Positions 35,027 to 45,644 of a stretch of 59,684 nt of DNA are shown in pieces. The first letter of the stretch is position 1; every line of letters starts with the position of its first letter. A program made the position numbers and the translations under genes. The stretch covers positions 1 to 59,684 of the forward strand of contig JAHISP010000085.1 of NCBI GenBank assembly GCA_018818165.1, read 5' to 3'. The notes under the pieces were generated by a model, which searched no databases, was not told where the DNA came from, and worked only from the letters and a program-made list of their open reading frames with translations. Source of the DNA: Bacteroidota bacterium. Lineage in GTDB: Bacteria; Bacteroidota; Ignavibacteria; Ignavibacteriales; Melioribacteraceae.

Positions 35027-36430
35027 ATGAAAAAAAATAACATAATTGAGTTTGGAGCTGTTGGTGACGGCTTAAGTGACAATGCTAATGCAATACAATT
35101 GGCAATTGATGATTGTTTCAATAGTGGCGGCGGTGAAGTAGTTGTTCCTGCGAATAATATTTTTATGACAGGTCCTTTTGATCTAAAGTCAAATGTAACT
35201 TTAAATGTTGAAACAAACGCTATTCTTTTAGCAAATCCTGATGAAACTGTGTATAAAAAAAGCGCATTCAGGGAAAACCTTGGTGAAGGTACAATCTGGA
35301 TTGGCGGAGAGAATGCGGAAAACATTGCAATAACCGGGCGCGGAACAATAGACGGGAACGGTATCGCGTTTATGGGGCAGGAGGAGAAAGCCGCTTATGT
35401 CTTAAAGGAGTTTGATGTTGTTGACCCGCGTCCTCATTTGCTGACATTAATTAATATTAAAAATCTTCTTATCCGAGATGTCACTTTTAAAAACTCCGCC
35501 TATTGGTGTTTACATATAATTGGTTGTGATGACGTAAAAATTGAAAGTGTAACTATACTTAATAATTTAAAGATTCGTAATTCTGATGGAATAGATTTAG
35601 ATCATTCAAGAAATGTTCGTATTAGTAATTGTTATATAGAATCAGCAGATGATTGTATTTGCTTTAAGACGCGAAGAGAATATGAAGAACATGGTCCCAC
35701 CGAAAACGTAGTTGTTACAAATTGTATCATGACATCTACTTCTTGCTCAATTAAATTAGGCAGTGAAAATATGGATGCCATTAGAAATGTAATTGTAAGC
35801 AACTGTATAATAAAATCAAGCAACAGAGGAATTGGTATTCAAAATAGAGATGAAGGAGTAGTTGAAAATATTTTATTTGATAATATTATTATTGAAGGAA
35901 GATTGTTTGATGATGTCTGGTGGGGAAAAGCCGAACCGATCTATATTACAGCTTATAAGAGAAAAGCAGAAAACCATAAAGATTCCAATTGGAGATTTGC
36001 AAAAGGACAAACTGAAGGCAAAGTTGGAAAAGTATCGAATATCAAGTTCTCAAATATAAATTGTAAAAGTGAAAATGGAGTTTTTGTTGGTGGTGAGCCT
36101 GGAAAAGTTAGTGATATTCAATTCACTAATATTCAATTAGAAATTAACAAAACCACCAAATATAAAGGTAACCTCTACGATTTAAGACCCTCTGATACTG
36201 TTGGCTTGTTAGAAACTGATATTGCTGGATTTTACATTGATACTGCATCGGAGATTTATCTAGATAACTGTAAACTTAAATGGGGTGAAAACAAAGAACC
36301 CTACTACAAGCACGTTACATTCTTACAAAATGTTACATCATTAAAAATTGAAAAATTCATTGGACAATCAGCAAGTGATGACATTGAATCTCACAAAATC
36401 ATTAACTGTTTGGATGTTGAAATAATCTAA
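35027..36430 (+). CDS. GH28-like beta-helix protein without signal peptide
   Basis: 467 residues of right-handed beta-helix with polygalacturonase-family motifs: 'IIEFGAVGDGLSDNANAIQLAI', NSDGIDLDHS (for NTD), SADDCICFKTRR (for the DD pair), and SIKLGSE in place of GHG. Unlike the protein at 18682 it has no signal peptide and starts directly at the fold, so it may act on imported oligosaccharides in the cytoplasm. The ribosome site is weak (ATG at 35027). The codon composition changes inside the gene: the first 430 bases are GC-rich and the rest AT-rich. The substrate is unknown; an exo-acting uronidase role is possible. Confidence 0.75.
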   Translation: MKKNNIIEFGAVGDGLSDNANAIQLAIDDCFNSGGGEVVVPANNIFMTGPFDLKSNVTLNVETNAILLANPDETVYKKSAFRENLGEGTIWIGGENAENIAITGRGTIDGNGIAFMGQEEKAAYVLKEFDVVDPRPHLLTLINIKNLLIRDVTFKNSAYWCLHIIGCDDVKIESVTILNNLKIRNSDGIDLDHSRNVRISNCYIESADDCICFKTRREYEEHGPTENVVVTNCIMTSTSCSIKLGSENMDAIRNVIVSNCIIKSSNRGIGIQNRDEGVVENILFDNIIIEGRLFDDVWWGKAEPIYITAYKRKAENHKDSNWRFAKGQTEGKVGKVSNIKFSNINCKSENGVFVGGEPGKVSDIQFTNIQLEINKTTKYKGNLYDLRPSDTVGLLETDIAGFYIDTASEIYLDNCKLKWGENKEPYYKHVTFLQNVTSLKIEKFIGQSASDDIESHKIINCLDVEII

Positions 36431-36442
36431 AGGAGTATAAAT

Positions 36443-38626
36443 TTGTTTGGACTAGGAATTCTTGATCTCGTTGTAATAGGTTTTTATTTTGCTTTAGTAA
36501 TTGTCATTGGTGTACGCGCAAGTTTAAAAATAAAAAACCAAGAAGACTATCTTTTGGGTGGAAGAAAATTTGGTAAATTAATTCAAACTTTTGCAAGCTT
36601 TGGACAAGCTACTTCTGCAGATGGACCAGTAGGAGTTGCAACAACTACATTCCACAATGGCGCCGCCGGTATTTGGAGTTCTTTAATCATGGTATTTTCA
36701 ACTCCTCTATATTGGATTACATCTCCCTGGCAAAGGAGAATGCGAATACTTACAATGGGTGATTTTTATGAAGAGCGTTATGGTTCAAGAAAAATGGCCG
36801 CAACTTATGCCTTGGTGGCTAGTATTGGCATGATGGGATTGGTTTCACTTGGCTATTCTGCAATGAGTAAAACTATTGTTGCTATAACTCCAAAAACAGT
36901 AGCCGAATTTACTCAGGAAGAAGAAAAAGAATATAATGTAGCAATGGAGCTTTTTGAACTTGAGAAAAAAGATGCCCAGTTACTTACCAATGAAGAGGCA
37001 AAAAGATTAAATGATTTGCGCATCCAAAAACCTAGAAGTTTATTCTCACATGTAGATGAAGAAATGCTAATATGGATTGTATGTCTGGTAAGTTTGCTTT
37101 ATGCAGTTATGGGGGGATTAGAAGCCGCCTTCTACACGGATTTATTACAAGGTACATTTATAATTCTATTATCGGTTATGTTGATTCCATTTTCATGGCT
37201 TAGAATTACCGAAGTATACGGATCTGGCAACGAATCGGCTTTAGAGATTTTACACCAAAAACTTCCGCAATCTTTTTTTGAGATTTTCGGGTCCCCAACA
37301 ATTATCGATTTTACATGGTATTTTATTATTGCTGCTGCATTGGTTGCCGGATTAACAGTGGTTACCCAACCAAATCAATTAGTTACTAATGCTGCTGCAA
37401 AAGATGAACAATCTGCAAGATTTGGTTTTGTTACAGGTGTATTCATTAAAAGGTTCTGCACAATCTTATGGGGATTATTAGGGCTATCAGCAATTTTATT
37501 ATATACTGGAAAAATTCAAAATTCAGATCTAGTTTGGGGTTACGCTACTAGAGATTTACTTGGACCAGTTGGTTTCGGTTTAGTCGGTTTTATGATTGCT
37601 TCATTAATGGCGGCTTTAATGTCAACCGCAACTGCGCTTATGCTTACAGTGTCTGGATTATTATTACACAACGTTTATCGTCCGCTTTTTGAAAATAAAA
37701 GTGAAAAGCATTATGTATGGGTTGGAAGAATATTAGGCACATTATTCTTGTTTGGAAGTGCAATTGTTGCAACTCAGTTTAGCGACATTTTTGAAATACT
37801 TAAATTTATATGGGAATTCTTTGTAATATTTGTTGCAGCCTTTTGGATTGGATTAAAGTGGCGAAGAGCAAATAGGAAAGGTGCATGGGCTTCAATACTA
37901 ATAACATTTGGTATATTTTATCTCTTCCCAGTTCTTATTTCTAATATGTCGTCTGATATAAAAACAAGTGAATGGATGTTATTAAAAACTGAACCAGAGC
38001 CAGTTGTGAGAACTTATACAGCTCGAGAAATGGATGTGCAAGAACGAAATGCAGAAATTGAAAAGCTCCAATTAAGAATTGCAAGTGGAGAAACAAGTTT
38101 ATCTATTCCTAAAATGTTAAAAGTTGGTGAAGAATTTACAAAAGAGTTTGTTCAACCATCAAAAACAATATTTTGGTCTAAGCAGCCTAAATTAAACGCT
38201 GATGGAGTTTTAGAAGCAAGAGGATACTTTTTCCCAGAGCTTGTATTATTAAAAAATCTCGGATTTGAACTTAACAAATATCCTTATGCATTCAATGAAA
38301 CTATGAGATTAATGATCCGTTTAATCTTTCCTTTTATTGTATTAATTTTCGTTTCGCTCATTACTAAACCTGATAATGATATAGTTGGGTATAAATTTTT
38401 CCTCAAGATGAGAACAAGAGTAAGAGGATTTGGGGCGGAAATGGATAAAAATGATCTTGAAGAAGCATATAAAAATCCAGAAAGAACGAAAGACATATTA
38501 TTATTTCCAAATACTAATTTAGAAATTTATAAATGGAATAAGCAGGATATTGGTGGGTTTTTAATTTCTGTTTTGGTTGTATTTATAGTTATCGGTACTT
38601 TGTTTGCTGTTGTAAAACTATATTAA
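36443..38626 (+). CDS. Sodium:solute symporter (SSS family)
   Basis: 727 residues, longer than the usual 500-600. It starts 'LGILDLVVIGFYFALVIVIGVRA' with the SSS N-terminal helix and 'DYLLGGRKFGKLIQTFASFGQATSADGPVG', which carries the substrate/Na+ region. About 13-14 hydrophobic segments follow. Extra soluble parts are a Glu/Lys-rich loop (about 155-195) and a 100-residue loop (about 520-620) before the final helices. It is a probable Na+-coupled importer of inositol or a sugar. The TTG start at 36443 has AAGGAG seven bases upstream, and the gene follows the GH28-like gene by 12 bases. Confidence 0.85.
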   Translation: MFGLGILDLVVIGFYFALVIVIGVRASLKIKNQEDYLLGGRKFGKLIQTFASFGQATSADGPVGVATTTFHNGAAGIWSSLIMVFSTPLYWITSPWQRRMRILTMGDFYEERYGSRKMAATYALVASIGMMGLVSLGYSAMSKTIVAITPKTVAEFTQEEEKEYNVAMELFELEKKDAQLLTNEEAKRLNDLRIQKPRSLFSHVDEEMLIWIVCLVSLLYAVMGGLEAAFYTDLLQGTFIILLSVMLIPFSWLRITEVYGSGNESALEILHQKLPQSFFEIFGSPTIIDFTWYFIIAAALVAGLTVVTQPNQLVTNAAAKDEQSARFGFVTGVFIKRFCTILWGLLGLSAILLYTGKIQNSDLVWGYATRDLLGPVGFGLVGFMIASLMAALMSTATALMLTVSGLLLHNVYRPLFENKSEKHYVWVGRILGTLFLFGSAIVATQFSDIFEILKFIWEFFVIFVAAFWIGLKWRRANRKGAWASILITFGIFYLFPVLISNMSSDIKTSEWMLLKTEPEPVVRTYTAREMDVQERNAEIEKLQLRIASGETSLSIPKMLKVGEEFTKEFVQPSKTIFWSKQPKLNADGVLEARGYFFPELVLLKNLGFELNKYPYAFNETMRLMIRLIFPFIVLIFVSLITKPDNDIVGYKFFLKMRTRVRGFGAEMDKNDLEEAYKNPERTKDILLFPNTNLEIYKWNKQDIGGFLISVLVVFIVIGTLFAVVKLY

Positions 38627-38664
38627 TTATATTTATATCACTGATATATAATGAGGATATTTAA

Positions 38665-40947
38665 ATGAATATTAAAACATTTTCTTTACAAAAAATTGCT
38701 GGGTTCCTCTTTATTATTTTGTATCTGTCAAATGGTCTATTCGCGCAGCCGTTGCATAGTTATATTGACCCATTTATTGGTTCTGTTGGTATGGGTAATG
38801 TATTTGTTGGGCCTGCTGCTCCATTTGGAATGGTTAAGCCGGGACCCGACTTAGGGCTTGGTCGTAATAGCGGGTATGATCCAGATTCACTTAAAACTAT
38901 TTTTGGTTTTAGTCAAACTCATGTTAGCGGCACTGGCGGTGGTCCAAAGTATGGAAATATTTCTGTTATGCCATTTTCAGGTAAATTCAATTCAATATAT
39001 CAAGCGTCACTACGGTCAAATGAAAAAACTCAATGTGGATACTATAGCGTAAATCTTAAAAAGTGGAATATTAATGTAGAACTTACTGCTTCTGATAGGG
39101 TTGCATTTCATCGTTATATTTTCTTAAATGATAGTGCAAAAGGGATTAAGATTGACGCGGGTTCATTTTTAGGAGAAGTAGCAATACCCGACTCTCGTGA
39201 AGCTCAGCAGTTTGTAGGATCGGAAATTCAAATTTTATCAGATACAGAAATTCAAGGGTACGGTAGAATAAGAGGTGGATGGAATAACGGTAAAGCTTAC
39301 ACAGTTTATTTTTATGCTGTTTTTGATTGTCCATTTATAAATAGTGGAACCTGGAAAGGTGATTCAATATCCCCGGATAAAAAAGATCAACCGGATACTG
39401 GTGAAAAAGTTGGTGCTTACATGCATTTTGAGGGATCAAAAAATGAAATTGTTCAATTAAAGGTGGGTATCTCTTTTCTTAGTTCGCAAAAAGCAAAATA
39501 TAATGTTGAAAATGAAATCCCTCATTGGGATTTCAACAAGGAACGTATAGAAACCTGTAATAAATGGGAAGAGCTTTTAAAGAAGATTGAAATAGACGGA
39601 ACTTCAGATCAAAAAATAATGTTCTATACAGCGTTATATCACACAATGCTTATGCCCGTAGACAGAACAGGCGAAAATCCATTGTGGACAGCTTCACTAC
39701 CTTATTACGATGATTTCTACGCGATATGGGATACATTCCGTTCATCTCATCCTTTGATAACATTAATTGATCCTGCACGTCAGGCGGATATAGTCAATGC
39801 GATGCTTAATATATATAAGTATGACGGATATTTACCCGAAGCAAGAAGTGGCAATTGCAATGGACGAACGCAGGGCGGTTCCAATGCCGAAGTTATGATT
39901 GCAGATGCATTTGTGAAAGGATTAATAGGTATAGATTACGGATTGGCACTTAAAGCAATGCTAAAAGATGCAATGTATCCTCCAGGAGGTAATGGGGAAA
40001 AAGAAGGAAGAGGCGGTCTTACAGATTATAATAGCCTTGGATATGTTTCTTCAAGATTTGTCCGCGCTGGTACAAGAACTGTTGAATATGCCTATGACGA
40101 TTATTGTCTTGCACAAGTGGCAAAAGGCAAAGATCGCTGGGGCGAGTATCAACGTTTTATAAAACAGTCTGGTAATTGGAAAAACCTTTGGCGCGATGTT
40201 GATGATCATGGTGCTCGCGGATTCATTATGCCAAAAGATCCTTCAGGCAAATGGATTGACAGTATTCAGTGCGACATGAACGAGGGGGTGTATAATTACG
40301 TCCCTTATACTCCTTTAACTTTTGAATGGCCTATCTGTGTTTGCTGGTGGTGCGGATTTTTTTATGAAGGTTCCTCATGGGAATATTCTTTTTATGTGCC
40401 TCACGATGTTCCAATGTTAATAGAAAAGAGTGGTGGAAAGGAAGCATTTCGCAAAAGATTAGACACATTTTTTGATAACGGATATTACAATGTTGGAAAT
40501 GAACCTTCTTTTTTAACTTCAATGCTTTATCATTGGATTGGAAGACCAGATTTGAGCAGCCAACGTACTAGAGCAATTATTGATAAAAATTATAATAGTT
40601 CGCGTAGTGGCATTCCTGGCAACGATGATTCTGGAGCAATGTCTTCTTGGTTTGCTTTTCATATGATGGGGCTTTATCCAAATGCTGGGCAGCCATATTA
40701 CTTATTAACCGCGCCTTACTTTAAGGAAACAAAAATTAAGCTTGAGCAAGGTAAAGAGTTTAAAATTGTAGCTGAAAAATTATCAGACAAAAATGTTTAT
40801 ATAAAATCGGCTAAACTTAATAACAAACCTTTTAATCAAGCATGGATTGATCATAGTGATATTATTAATGGTGGTGAATTAGTTTTTGAAATGACTGATA
40901 AACCTAGTGACTGGGGAAGTAAAATACAGCCACCAACAATTAAATAG
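38665..40947 (+). CDS. GH92 alpha-mannosidase (second copy)
   Basis: 760 residues. It has a signal peptide (about 1-27, ending NGLFAQ). The GH92 start 'HSYIDPFIGSVGMGNVFVGP' is followed by 'DDFYAIWDTFRSSHPL', the acid motif YEGSSWEYSFYVPHD (about 566-580), VGNEPSFLTSMLYHW, and GNDDSGAMSSWF (about 652). Where the first copy has NEPGHQI this has NEPSFLT, so specificity probably differs. Much of it (about 38750-40650) is visibly more GC-rich than neighbouring genes. It is probably a periplasmic exo-alpha-mannosidase. Confidence 0.9.
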   Translation: MNIKTFSLQKIAGFLFIILYLSNGLFAQPLHSYIDPFIGSVGMGNVFVGPAAPFGMVKPGPDLGLGRNSGYDPDSLKTIFGFSQTHVSGTGGGPKYGNISVMPFSGKFNSIYQASLRSNEKTQCGYYSVNLKKWNINVELTASDRVAFHRYIFLNDSAKGIKIDAGSFLGEVAIPDSREAQQFVGSEIQILSDTEIQGYGRIRGGWNNGKAYTVYFYAVFDCPFINSGTWKGDSISPDKKDQPDTGEKVGAYMHFEGSKNEIVQLKVGISFLSSQKAKYNVENEIPHWDFNKERIETCNKWEELLKKIEIDGTSDQKIMFYTALYHTMLMPVDRTGENPLWTASLPYYDDFYAIWDTFRSSHPLITLIDPARQADIVNAMLNIYKYDGYLPEARSGNCNGRTQGGSNAEVMIADAFVKGLIGIDYGLALKAMLKDAMYPPGGNGEKEGRGGLTDYNSLGYVSSRFVRAGTRTVEYAYDDYCLAQVAKGKDRWGEYQRFIKQSGNWKNLWRDVDDHGARGFIMPKDPSGKWIDSIQCDMNEGVYNYVPYTPLTFEWPICVCWWCGFFYEGSSWEYSFYVPHDVPMLIEKSGGKEAFRKRLDTFFDNGYYNVGNEPSFLTSMLYHWIGRPDLSSQRTRAIIDKNYNSSRSGIPGNDDSGAMSSWFAFHMMGLYPNAGQPYYLLTAPYFKETKIKLEQGKEFKIVAEKLSDKNVYIKSAKLNNKPFNQAWIDHSDIINGGELVFEMTDKPSDWGSKIQPPTIK

Positions 40948-40991
40948 AAAAATCAAAAAGCAAAATGAAAAACTTAATTAAGGAGTAAAGA

Positions 40992-43028
40992 ATGCAAGTA
41001 AGAAAAACAAATAACAGTACATTACGAAATCATATTTTTTCAGTACTCATATTAATTATGTTTCTAAGTTCGTTTATTTTTGCTCAAAATAATGGAAAAA
41101 CAAAAATTACAGCTGATGTTGATAGTATTGCTGGAATTATTGATGCTAATATTTACGGACAGTTTTCGGAACATCTTGGCTCTTGTATTTATGGCGGAAT
41201 TTGGGTTGGGAAAGATTCACCTATTCCAAATACAAATGGTATTAGGAATGATGTATTAGAAGCATTAAAGAAATTAGAGGTACCATTGCTTCGCTGGCCT
41301 GGCGGTTGTTTTGCAGATGAATATCATTGGATGGATGGAATTGGTCCTAAAGAACAAAGACCATCAATGGTAAACACTAATTGGGGTGGTGTTGTTGAAG
41401 ACAATAGTTTTGGAACACATGAATTTTTAGAACTATGTGAAATGGTTGGTGCTGAACCATACATTAGTGGTAATGTTGGTAGCGGAACAGTAGAAGAGTT
41501 TTCAAATTGGATTCAATACATTACTTCTGATGGCGAAAATCCGATGGCAAATCTTAGAAGAAAAAATGGAAGAGAAAAACCTTGGAAAGTAAAGTATTGG
41601 GGAATTGGTAACGAAAGCTGGGGTTGTGGCGGACGTATGCGACCTGAGTACTATTCCGATTTAGTTAGAAGATACACTACATTCACAAAAAATTATGGTG
41701 ATAACAGAGTATATAAAATTGCTTCTGGACCTAATGTTGACGATACAGTATGGACAGAAGTGGTTATGAAGAATGCAGGAAAAGTTATTGATGGTCTCGC
41801 ACTTCATTATTATACAAGTAATGGAAAACCAGCTGCTCAATTTGAGGAAAAAGGTTGGTTTGAAGTTATACAAAAAACATTACGCATGGATGATCTTATT
41901 AAGATGCATTCTGCTATAATGGATAAATATGATCCATCAAAAAATGTAGCATTAATTGTTGATGAATGGGGAACATGGCATGCAGTTGAACCAGAAACAA
42001 ATCCATCATTTTTATATCAACAAAATACTATGAGAGACGCCGTTGTTGCAGCAAGTAACTTGAATATTTTTCATGATCATGCAGACCGAGTTAAAATGAC
42101 AAATATTGCTCAAATGGTAAATGTTTTGCAAGCTATGATTTTAACAGACAATGAAAAAATGGTACTTACTCCTACATATCATGTCTTTGAAATGTACAAA
42201 GAACACAAAAACTCAATAAGATTACCGTTGAATATTAATACTTCTGATTATGTATATGATGGTGAATCAATACCTTCTGTTAATGGTTCTGCATCAATTA
42301 ACTCAAAAGGACAGATACATGTATCGTTGTGTAATGTTAATCCAAACCAAAGTGAAAAAATTAGTATTTCTATAAAAAGTTTTGAAAATAAAAATGTTAC
42401 TGCAAGAATTTTAACTTCAGAAAAAATGGATGCTTTAAATTCATTTGATAATCCAAATAATTTGGTGCCAACTGAATTTTCTGATTTTAGCATTTCCAAA
42501 GATAAACTTGAAATTAACATGCCAGCAAAATCTGTGATTGTATTTGAGTTGGAAGGAAAAATAACTTCAAATATTGGTGCAGCAATAGATGTTAAAAATC
42601 CAAAACCTAAATTGGAGTTTAAATACCATAAAGGTTACTTTAGCAATTTACCTGACTTTAGCATTTTACCCGTAGTTTCAGATGGATTGATTGAGCAAAT
42701 AAAAATTCCTGATGAATCAGAATCCTCTGATTTCTTAGTTAGATACTCTGGTTATGTGAAAATTCTAAAAGATGGGTTTTACAATTTTTACGCAAATTCT
42801 GATGATGGTTCAAGATTATTTATTGATGGAAAAAGAATTATAAATAATGATGGATTACACGCTCCAATTGAAGTAAAAGGATTTGCATCATTACTTGAAG
42901 GATTTCATAAAATTGAAGTTGAATTTAATCAAGGCGGCGGCGGTATGGAGCTTGGAGTAAGCATTGAAGGACCTGAAATGAAAAAACAAATAATTCCAGC
43001 AAATATGTTGTTTCATGAAAGTAAATAA
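40992..43028 (+). CDS. Secreted GH51 alpha-L-arabinofuranosidase with PA14 domain
   Basis: 678 residues. It has a signal peptide (about 1-30, ending SSFIFAQ). The catalytic barrel runs about 40-400 with '[20 protein letters not shown]', acid/base Glu208 in WGIGNESWG and nucleophile Glu325 in [10 protein letters not shown] beta domain (about 410-520) follows, as in the family. The extra C-terminal 110 residues (about 560-675: [20 protein letters not shown], '[15 protein letters not shown]') look like a PA14 carbohydrate-binding domain. It releases terminal alpha-L-arabinofuranose, as found on arabinogalactan proteins, arabinans and plant glycolipids. Confidence 0.88.
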   Translation: MQVRKTNNSTLRNHIFSVLILIMFLSSFIFAQNNGKTKITADVDSIAGIIDANIYGQFSEHLGSCIYGGIWVGKDSPIPNTNGIRNDVLEALKKLEVPLLRWPGGCFADEYHWMDGIGPKEQRPSMVNTNWGGVVEDNSFGTHEFLELCEMVGAEPYISGNVGSGTVEEFSNWIQYITSDGENPMANLRRKNGREKPWKVKYWGIGNESWGCGGRMRPEYYSDLVRRYTTFTKNYGDNRVYKIASGPNVDDTVWTEVVMKNAGKVIDGLALHYYTSNGKPAAQFEEKGWFEVIQKTLRMDDLIKMHSAIMDKYDPSKNVALIVDEWGTWHAVEPETNPSFLYQQNTMRDAVVAASNLNIFHDHADRVKMTNIAQMVNVLQAMILTDNEKMVLTPTYHVFEMYKEHKNSIRLPLNINTSDYVYDGESIPSVNGSASINSKGQIHVSLCNVNPNQSEKISISIKSFENKNVTARILTSEKMDALNSFDNPNNLVPTEFSDFSISKDKLEINMPAKSVIVFELEGKITSNIGAAIDVKNPKPKLEFKYHKGYFSNLPDFSILPVVSDGLIEQIKIPDESESSDFLVRYSGYVKILKDGFYNFYANSDDGSRLFIDGKRIINNDGLHAPIEVKGFASLLEGFHKIEVEFNQGGGGMELGVSIEGPEMKKQIIPANMLFHESK

Positions 43029-43047
43029 CTAATATTACAAGGAAAAA

Positions 43048-44421
43048 TTGACTGCAATGATTTTGAAAAAAATAATAATACTTATATTGATATTTGTAAC
43101 ATTGGCTTTTAACAGTAAAGATGTTGAAAGTGAAAGCACTGAGCTTGCACCAACTCCACCAATGGGGTGGAATAGTTGGGATTGTTTTGGAACAACAGTT
43201 ACGGAAGATGAAGTTAAAGCTAATGCCGATTATATGGCTAAACACCTTCTTAAACATGGATGGGAATATATTGTTGTAGATATTCAATGGTCTGAACCAA
43301 ATGCCAAAGCTCATGGTTACCGTAAGTTTGCAAAATTAGAAATAGATCGGTATGGAAGACTTATTCCTGCAGTGAACCGTTTCCCTTCATCAGCTGAGGG
43401 AAATGGGTTTAAGCCACTTGCAGATTATATTCATAATTTAGGCTTAAAGTTTGGTATTCATATAATGCGAGGAATTCCTCGTCAAGCAGTTAGGGAAAAT
43501 CTTCCAATAAAAAATACTGAGTACTATGCAAAAGACATTGCTGATACAAATAGTGTTTGTCCATGGAACACGGATATGTTTGGTGTAAGAGCAGATACTC
43601 CAGGCGGACAAGCTTATTATAATTCAATAATTGAACTTTACAGCGAGTGGGGCGTTGATTATATAAAGGCTGATGATATGACAGCTTTAAACGGAAACCC
43701 TGCTGATGAGAATAGACTTAATGATATAAAAATGTTAAGCACAGCTATTAAAAAGAGCGACCGTCCAATAGTTTTAAGTTTATCGCCTGGACCTGCAAGT
43801 ATTACTCAAGCTGAATTCTTGGAAGAACATGCACAACTTTGGAGAATATCAGATGACTTTTGGGATAAGTGGTCAGATATTTTACAGCAATTTGATTACA
43901 TGAGAACTTGGCAAAAACATATTGGACCAAAAACTTGGCCAGATGCGGATATGTTACCAATTGGTAAAATTGGTATTAGAGCAGAGAGAGGAGATAGTAG
44001 ATTTACTAGATTTACGAAAGATGAGCAGATTACATTAATGTCTTTGTGGTCTTTGTTTAAGTCTCCATTAATGTTCGGTGGAAATCTTCCAGATAATGAT
44101 AAATTTACATTAGAACTTATTACAAATGATGAAGTATTAGCTGTAAATCAACACAGTAAAAATAATCATGAAGTATATAATAAAGATGGAATTATTGCTT
44201 GGACAGCTGATGCAAAGAATTCGGAAGAAATATATTTAGGAATATTTAATACAACTGATGTAGATACAAATGTTGTCATTGATTTGAAAAGCTTAGGTTT
44301 AAGTGATAATGAATATCGTGCAAGAGATATTTGGATAAAGGAAGATATTGATTCTTTCAAAGATTCAATAAAAATAAAAGTAAATTTGCATGGTGCAAAA
44401 CTATTAAAACTAAATAATTAA
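43048..44421 (+). CDS. GH27 alpha-galactosidase-family enzyme
   Basis: 457 residues from a TTG at 43048 with AAGGA close upstream; an ATG at 43057 is the alternative start. It has a signal peptide (about 4-20, ILKKIIILILIFVTLAF). The GH27 hallmarks are 'TPPMGWNSWDCFG', 'DIQWSEP', 'FGIHIMRG', the nucleophile region YIKADDM (Asp209) and the acid region RISDDFWD (Asp269-270). The nucleophile segment is KADD instead of the common KYDN, so the substrate may differ from simple alpha-galactosides. It sits 19 bases after the GH51 gene. Confidence 0.85.
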   Translation: MTAMILKKIIILILIFVTLAFNSKDVESESTELAPTPPMGWNSWDCFGTTVTEDEVKANADYMAKHLLKHGWEYIVVDIQWSEPNAKAHGYRKFAKLEIDRYGRLIPAVNRFPSSAEGNGFKPLADYIHNLGLKFGIHIMRGIPRQAVRENLPIKNTEYYAKDIADTNSVCPWNTDMFGVRADTPGGQAYYNSIIELYSEWGVDYIKADDMTALNGNPADENRLNDIKMLSTAIKKSDRPIVLSLSPGPASITQAEFLEEHAQLWRISDDFWDKWSDILQQFDYMRTWQKHIGPKTWPDADMLPIGKIGIRAERGDSRFTRFTKDEQITLMSLWSLFKSPLMFGGNLPDNDKFTLELITNDEVLAVNQHSKNNHEVYNKDGIIAWTADAKNSEEIYLGIFNTTDVDTNVVIDLKSLGLSDNEYRARDIWIKEDIDSFKDSIKIKVNLHGAKLLKLNN

Positions 44422-44447
44422 TTTAAATTAAATTCTAAAGGTGTAAA

Positions 44448-45596
44448 ATGAAATTTAAAACATTTCCAATATTTTTAGCTTTTCTTGTAATGGGTGTTGC
44501 TGATGCAATGGGCCCAATGGCAAGTGCGGTTGAAAAGAATTATGAACTAAGTGCCGTAATGGCAACTTTACTAACATTTTTTGTATTTATAGCTTTTGCA
44601 GTTTTCAGTGTTCCTGGTGGAGTACTTGCTGCAAGAATTGGTAAAAAGAACTTACTATTGTTGGGATTAGGACTAAATATTGTTGCTATGGCAGTTCCAA
44701 CATTTATTAATCCTGGCTTTACACTATTATTAATATGTATCTTTTTACTCGGAATTGGAACAACATTTCTTCAAGTTGCCGGCAATCCAATTATGTATGA
44801 TGTTAGTGATGAAGGAAAATACAGTAAAAATCTTGCATTAGCTCAAGGTATAAAAGGACTTGGATCATCAGGTTCGGCATATTTAGTTGGTTTAGTTACA
44901 ACTCTTACTTTTTTTGCGGCAATGGGTTGGAGAGGTGTTTTTCCTGTATTTTTACTTTTAATGGTTTTAGCTTTTATTTTTGTTTTACAATTAAAAGTTG
45001 AAGAAACAAAAGCAGATGTTCCTCCCAGTATTGGCTCATCATTACAACTATTAAAAAATCCAGTTTTTGCTTTAGCCGTATTGGGTATATTTTTATATGT
45101 TGGTGCTGAAGTTTGTATGGCTAGATTTCTTAAGCCCACTTTAGAAAGTTTTGGATTAGCTGCTGATAATGCAGCATTGTTGGGACCGACTCTTTTCTTT
45201 GGAACAGTAACCTTCGGCAGATTGATTGCTGGTAGTATTAACTTAAATGCTCATTTATTTTTTAGAATCTCAGCAACTTTAGGTTTATTAGGTGTTGTAT
45301 TAATTATGACTGGTCAAGAATATCTATCATTACTTGGTGTAGTTTTAGGCGGTTTAGGATTTGCAAATATTTGGCCAATGCTTTTTTCAATTACTATTGA
45401 AGAAAAACCAGAGCGCTCAAGTGAACTTTCCGGCTTAATGGTTATGGCAATTAGTGGTGGAGCCATTGTTCCTCTTTTAATGGGAAAGCTAGTTGATGCA
45501 GACTTACTTGCATTTGCTTACATCGTTCCAGCATTGTGTTTCGGATATTTATTAGCACTTTCGCTTAAAGGAAAGAAAAAAACAGTAGCTGCTTAA
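44448..45596 (+). CDS. MFS sugar transporter (FucP-like)
   Basis: 382 residues with about 12 transmembrane helices and short loops. 'PGGVLAARIGKKNLLLLGL' is the MFS loop between helices 2 and 3, and 'QVAGNPIMYDV' resembles the N-terminal half of the fucose/glucose:H+ symporter family. The next gene encodes a ROK sugar kinase, which suggests import of a hexose (glucose, galactose, mannose or fucose) released by the glycosidases. AAGGTG precedes the ATG. Confidence 0.8.
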   Translation: MKFKTFPIFLAFLVMGVADAMGPMASAVEKNYELSAVMATLLTFFVFIAFAVFSVPGGVLAARIGKKNLLLLGLGLNIVAMAVPTFINPGFTLLLICIFLLGIGTTFLQVAGNPIMYDVSDEGKYSKNLALAQGIKGLGSSGSAYLVGLVTTLTFFAAMGWRGVFPVFLLLMVLAFIFVLQLKVEETKADVPPSIGSSLQLLKNPVFALAVLGIFLYVGAEVCMARFLKPTLESFGLAADNAALLGPTLFFGTVTFGRLIAGSINLNAHLFFRISATLGLLGVVLIMTGQEYLSLLGVVLGGLGFANIWPMLFSITIEEKPERSSELSGLMVMAISGGAIVPLLMGKLVDADLLAFAYIVPALCFGYLLALSLKGKKKTVAA

Positions 45597-45644
45597 GTAT
45601 AATTCTATTAATGAGAATAAATATTATTAAAATGAGGATGTTAT

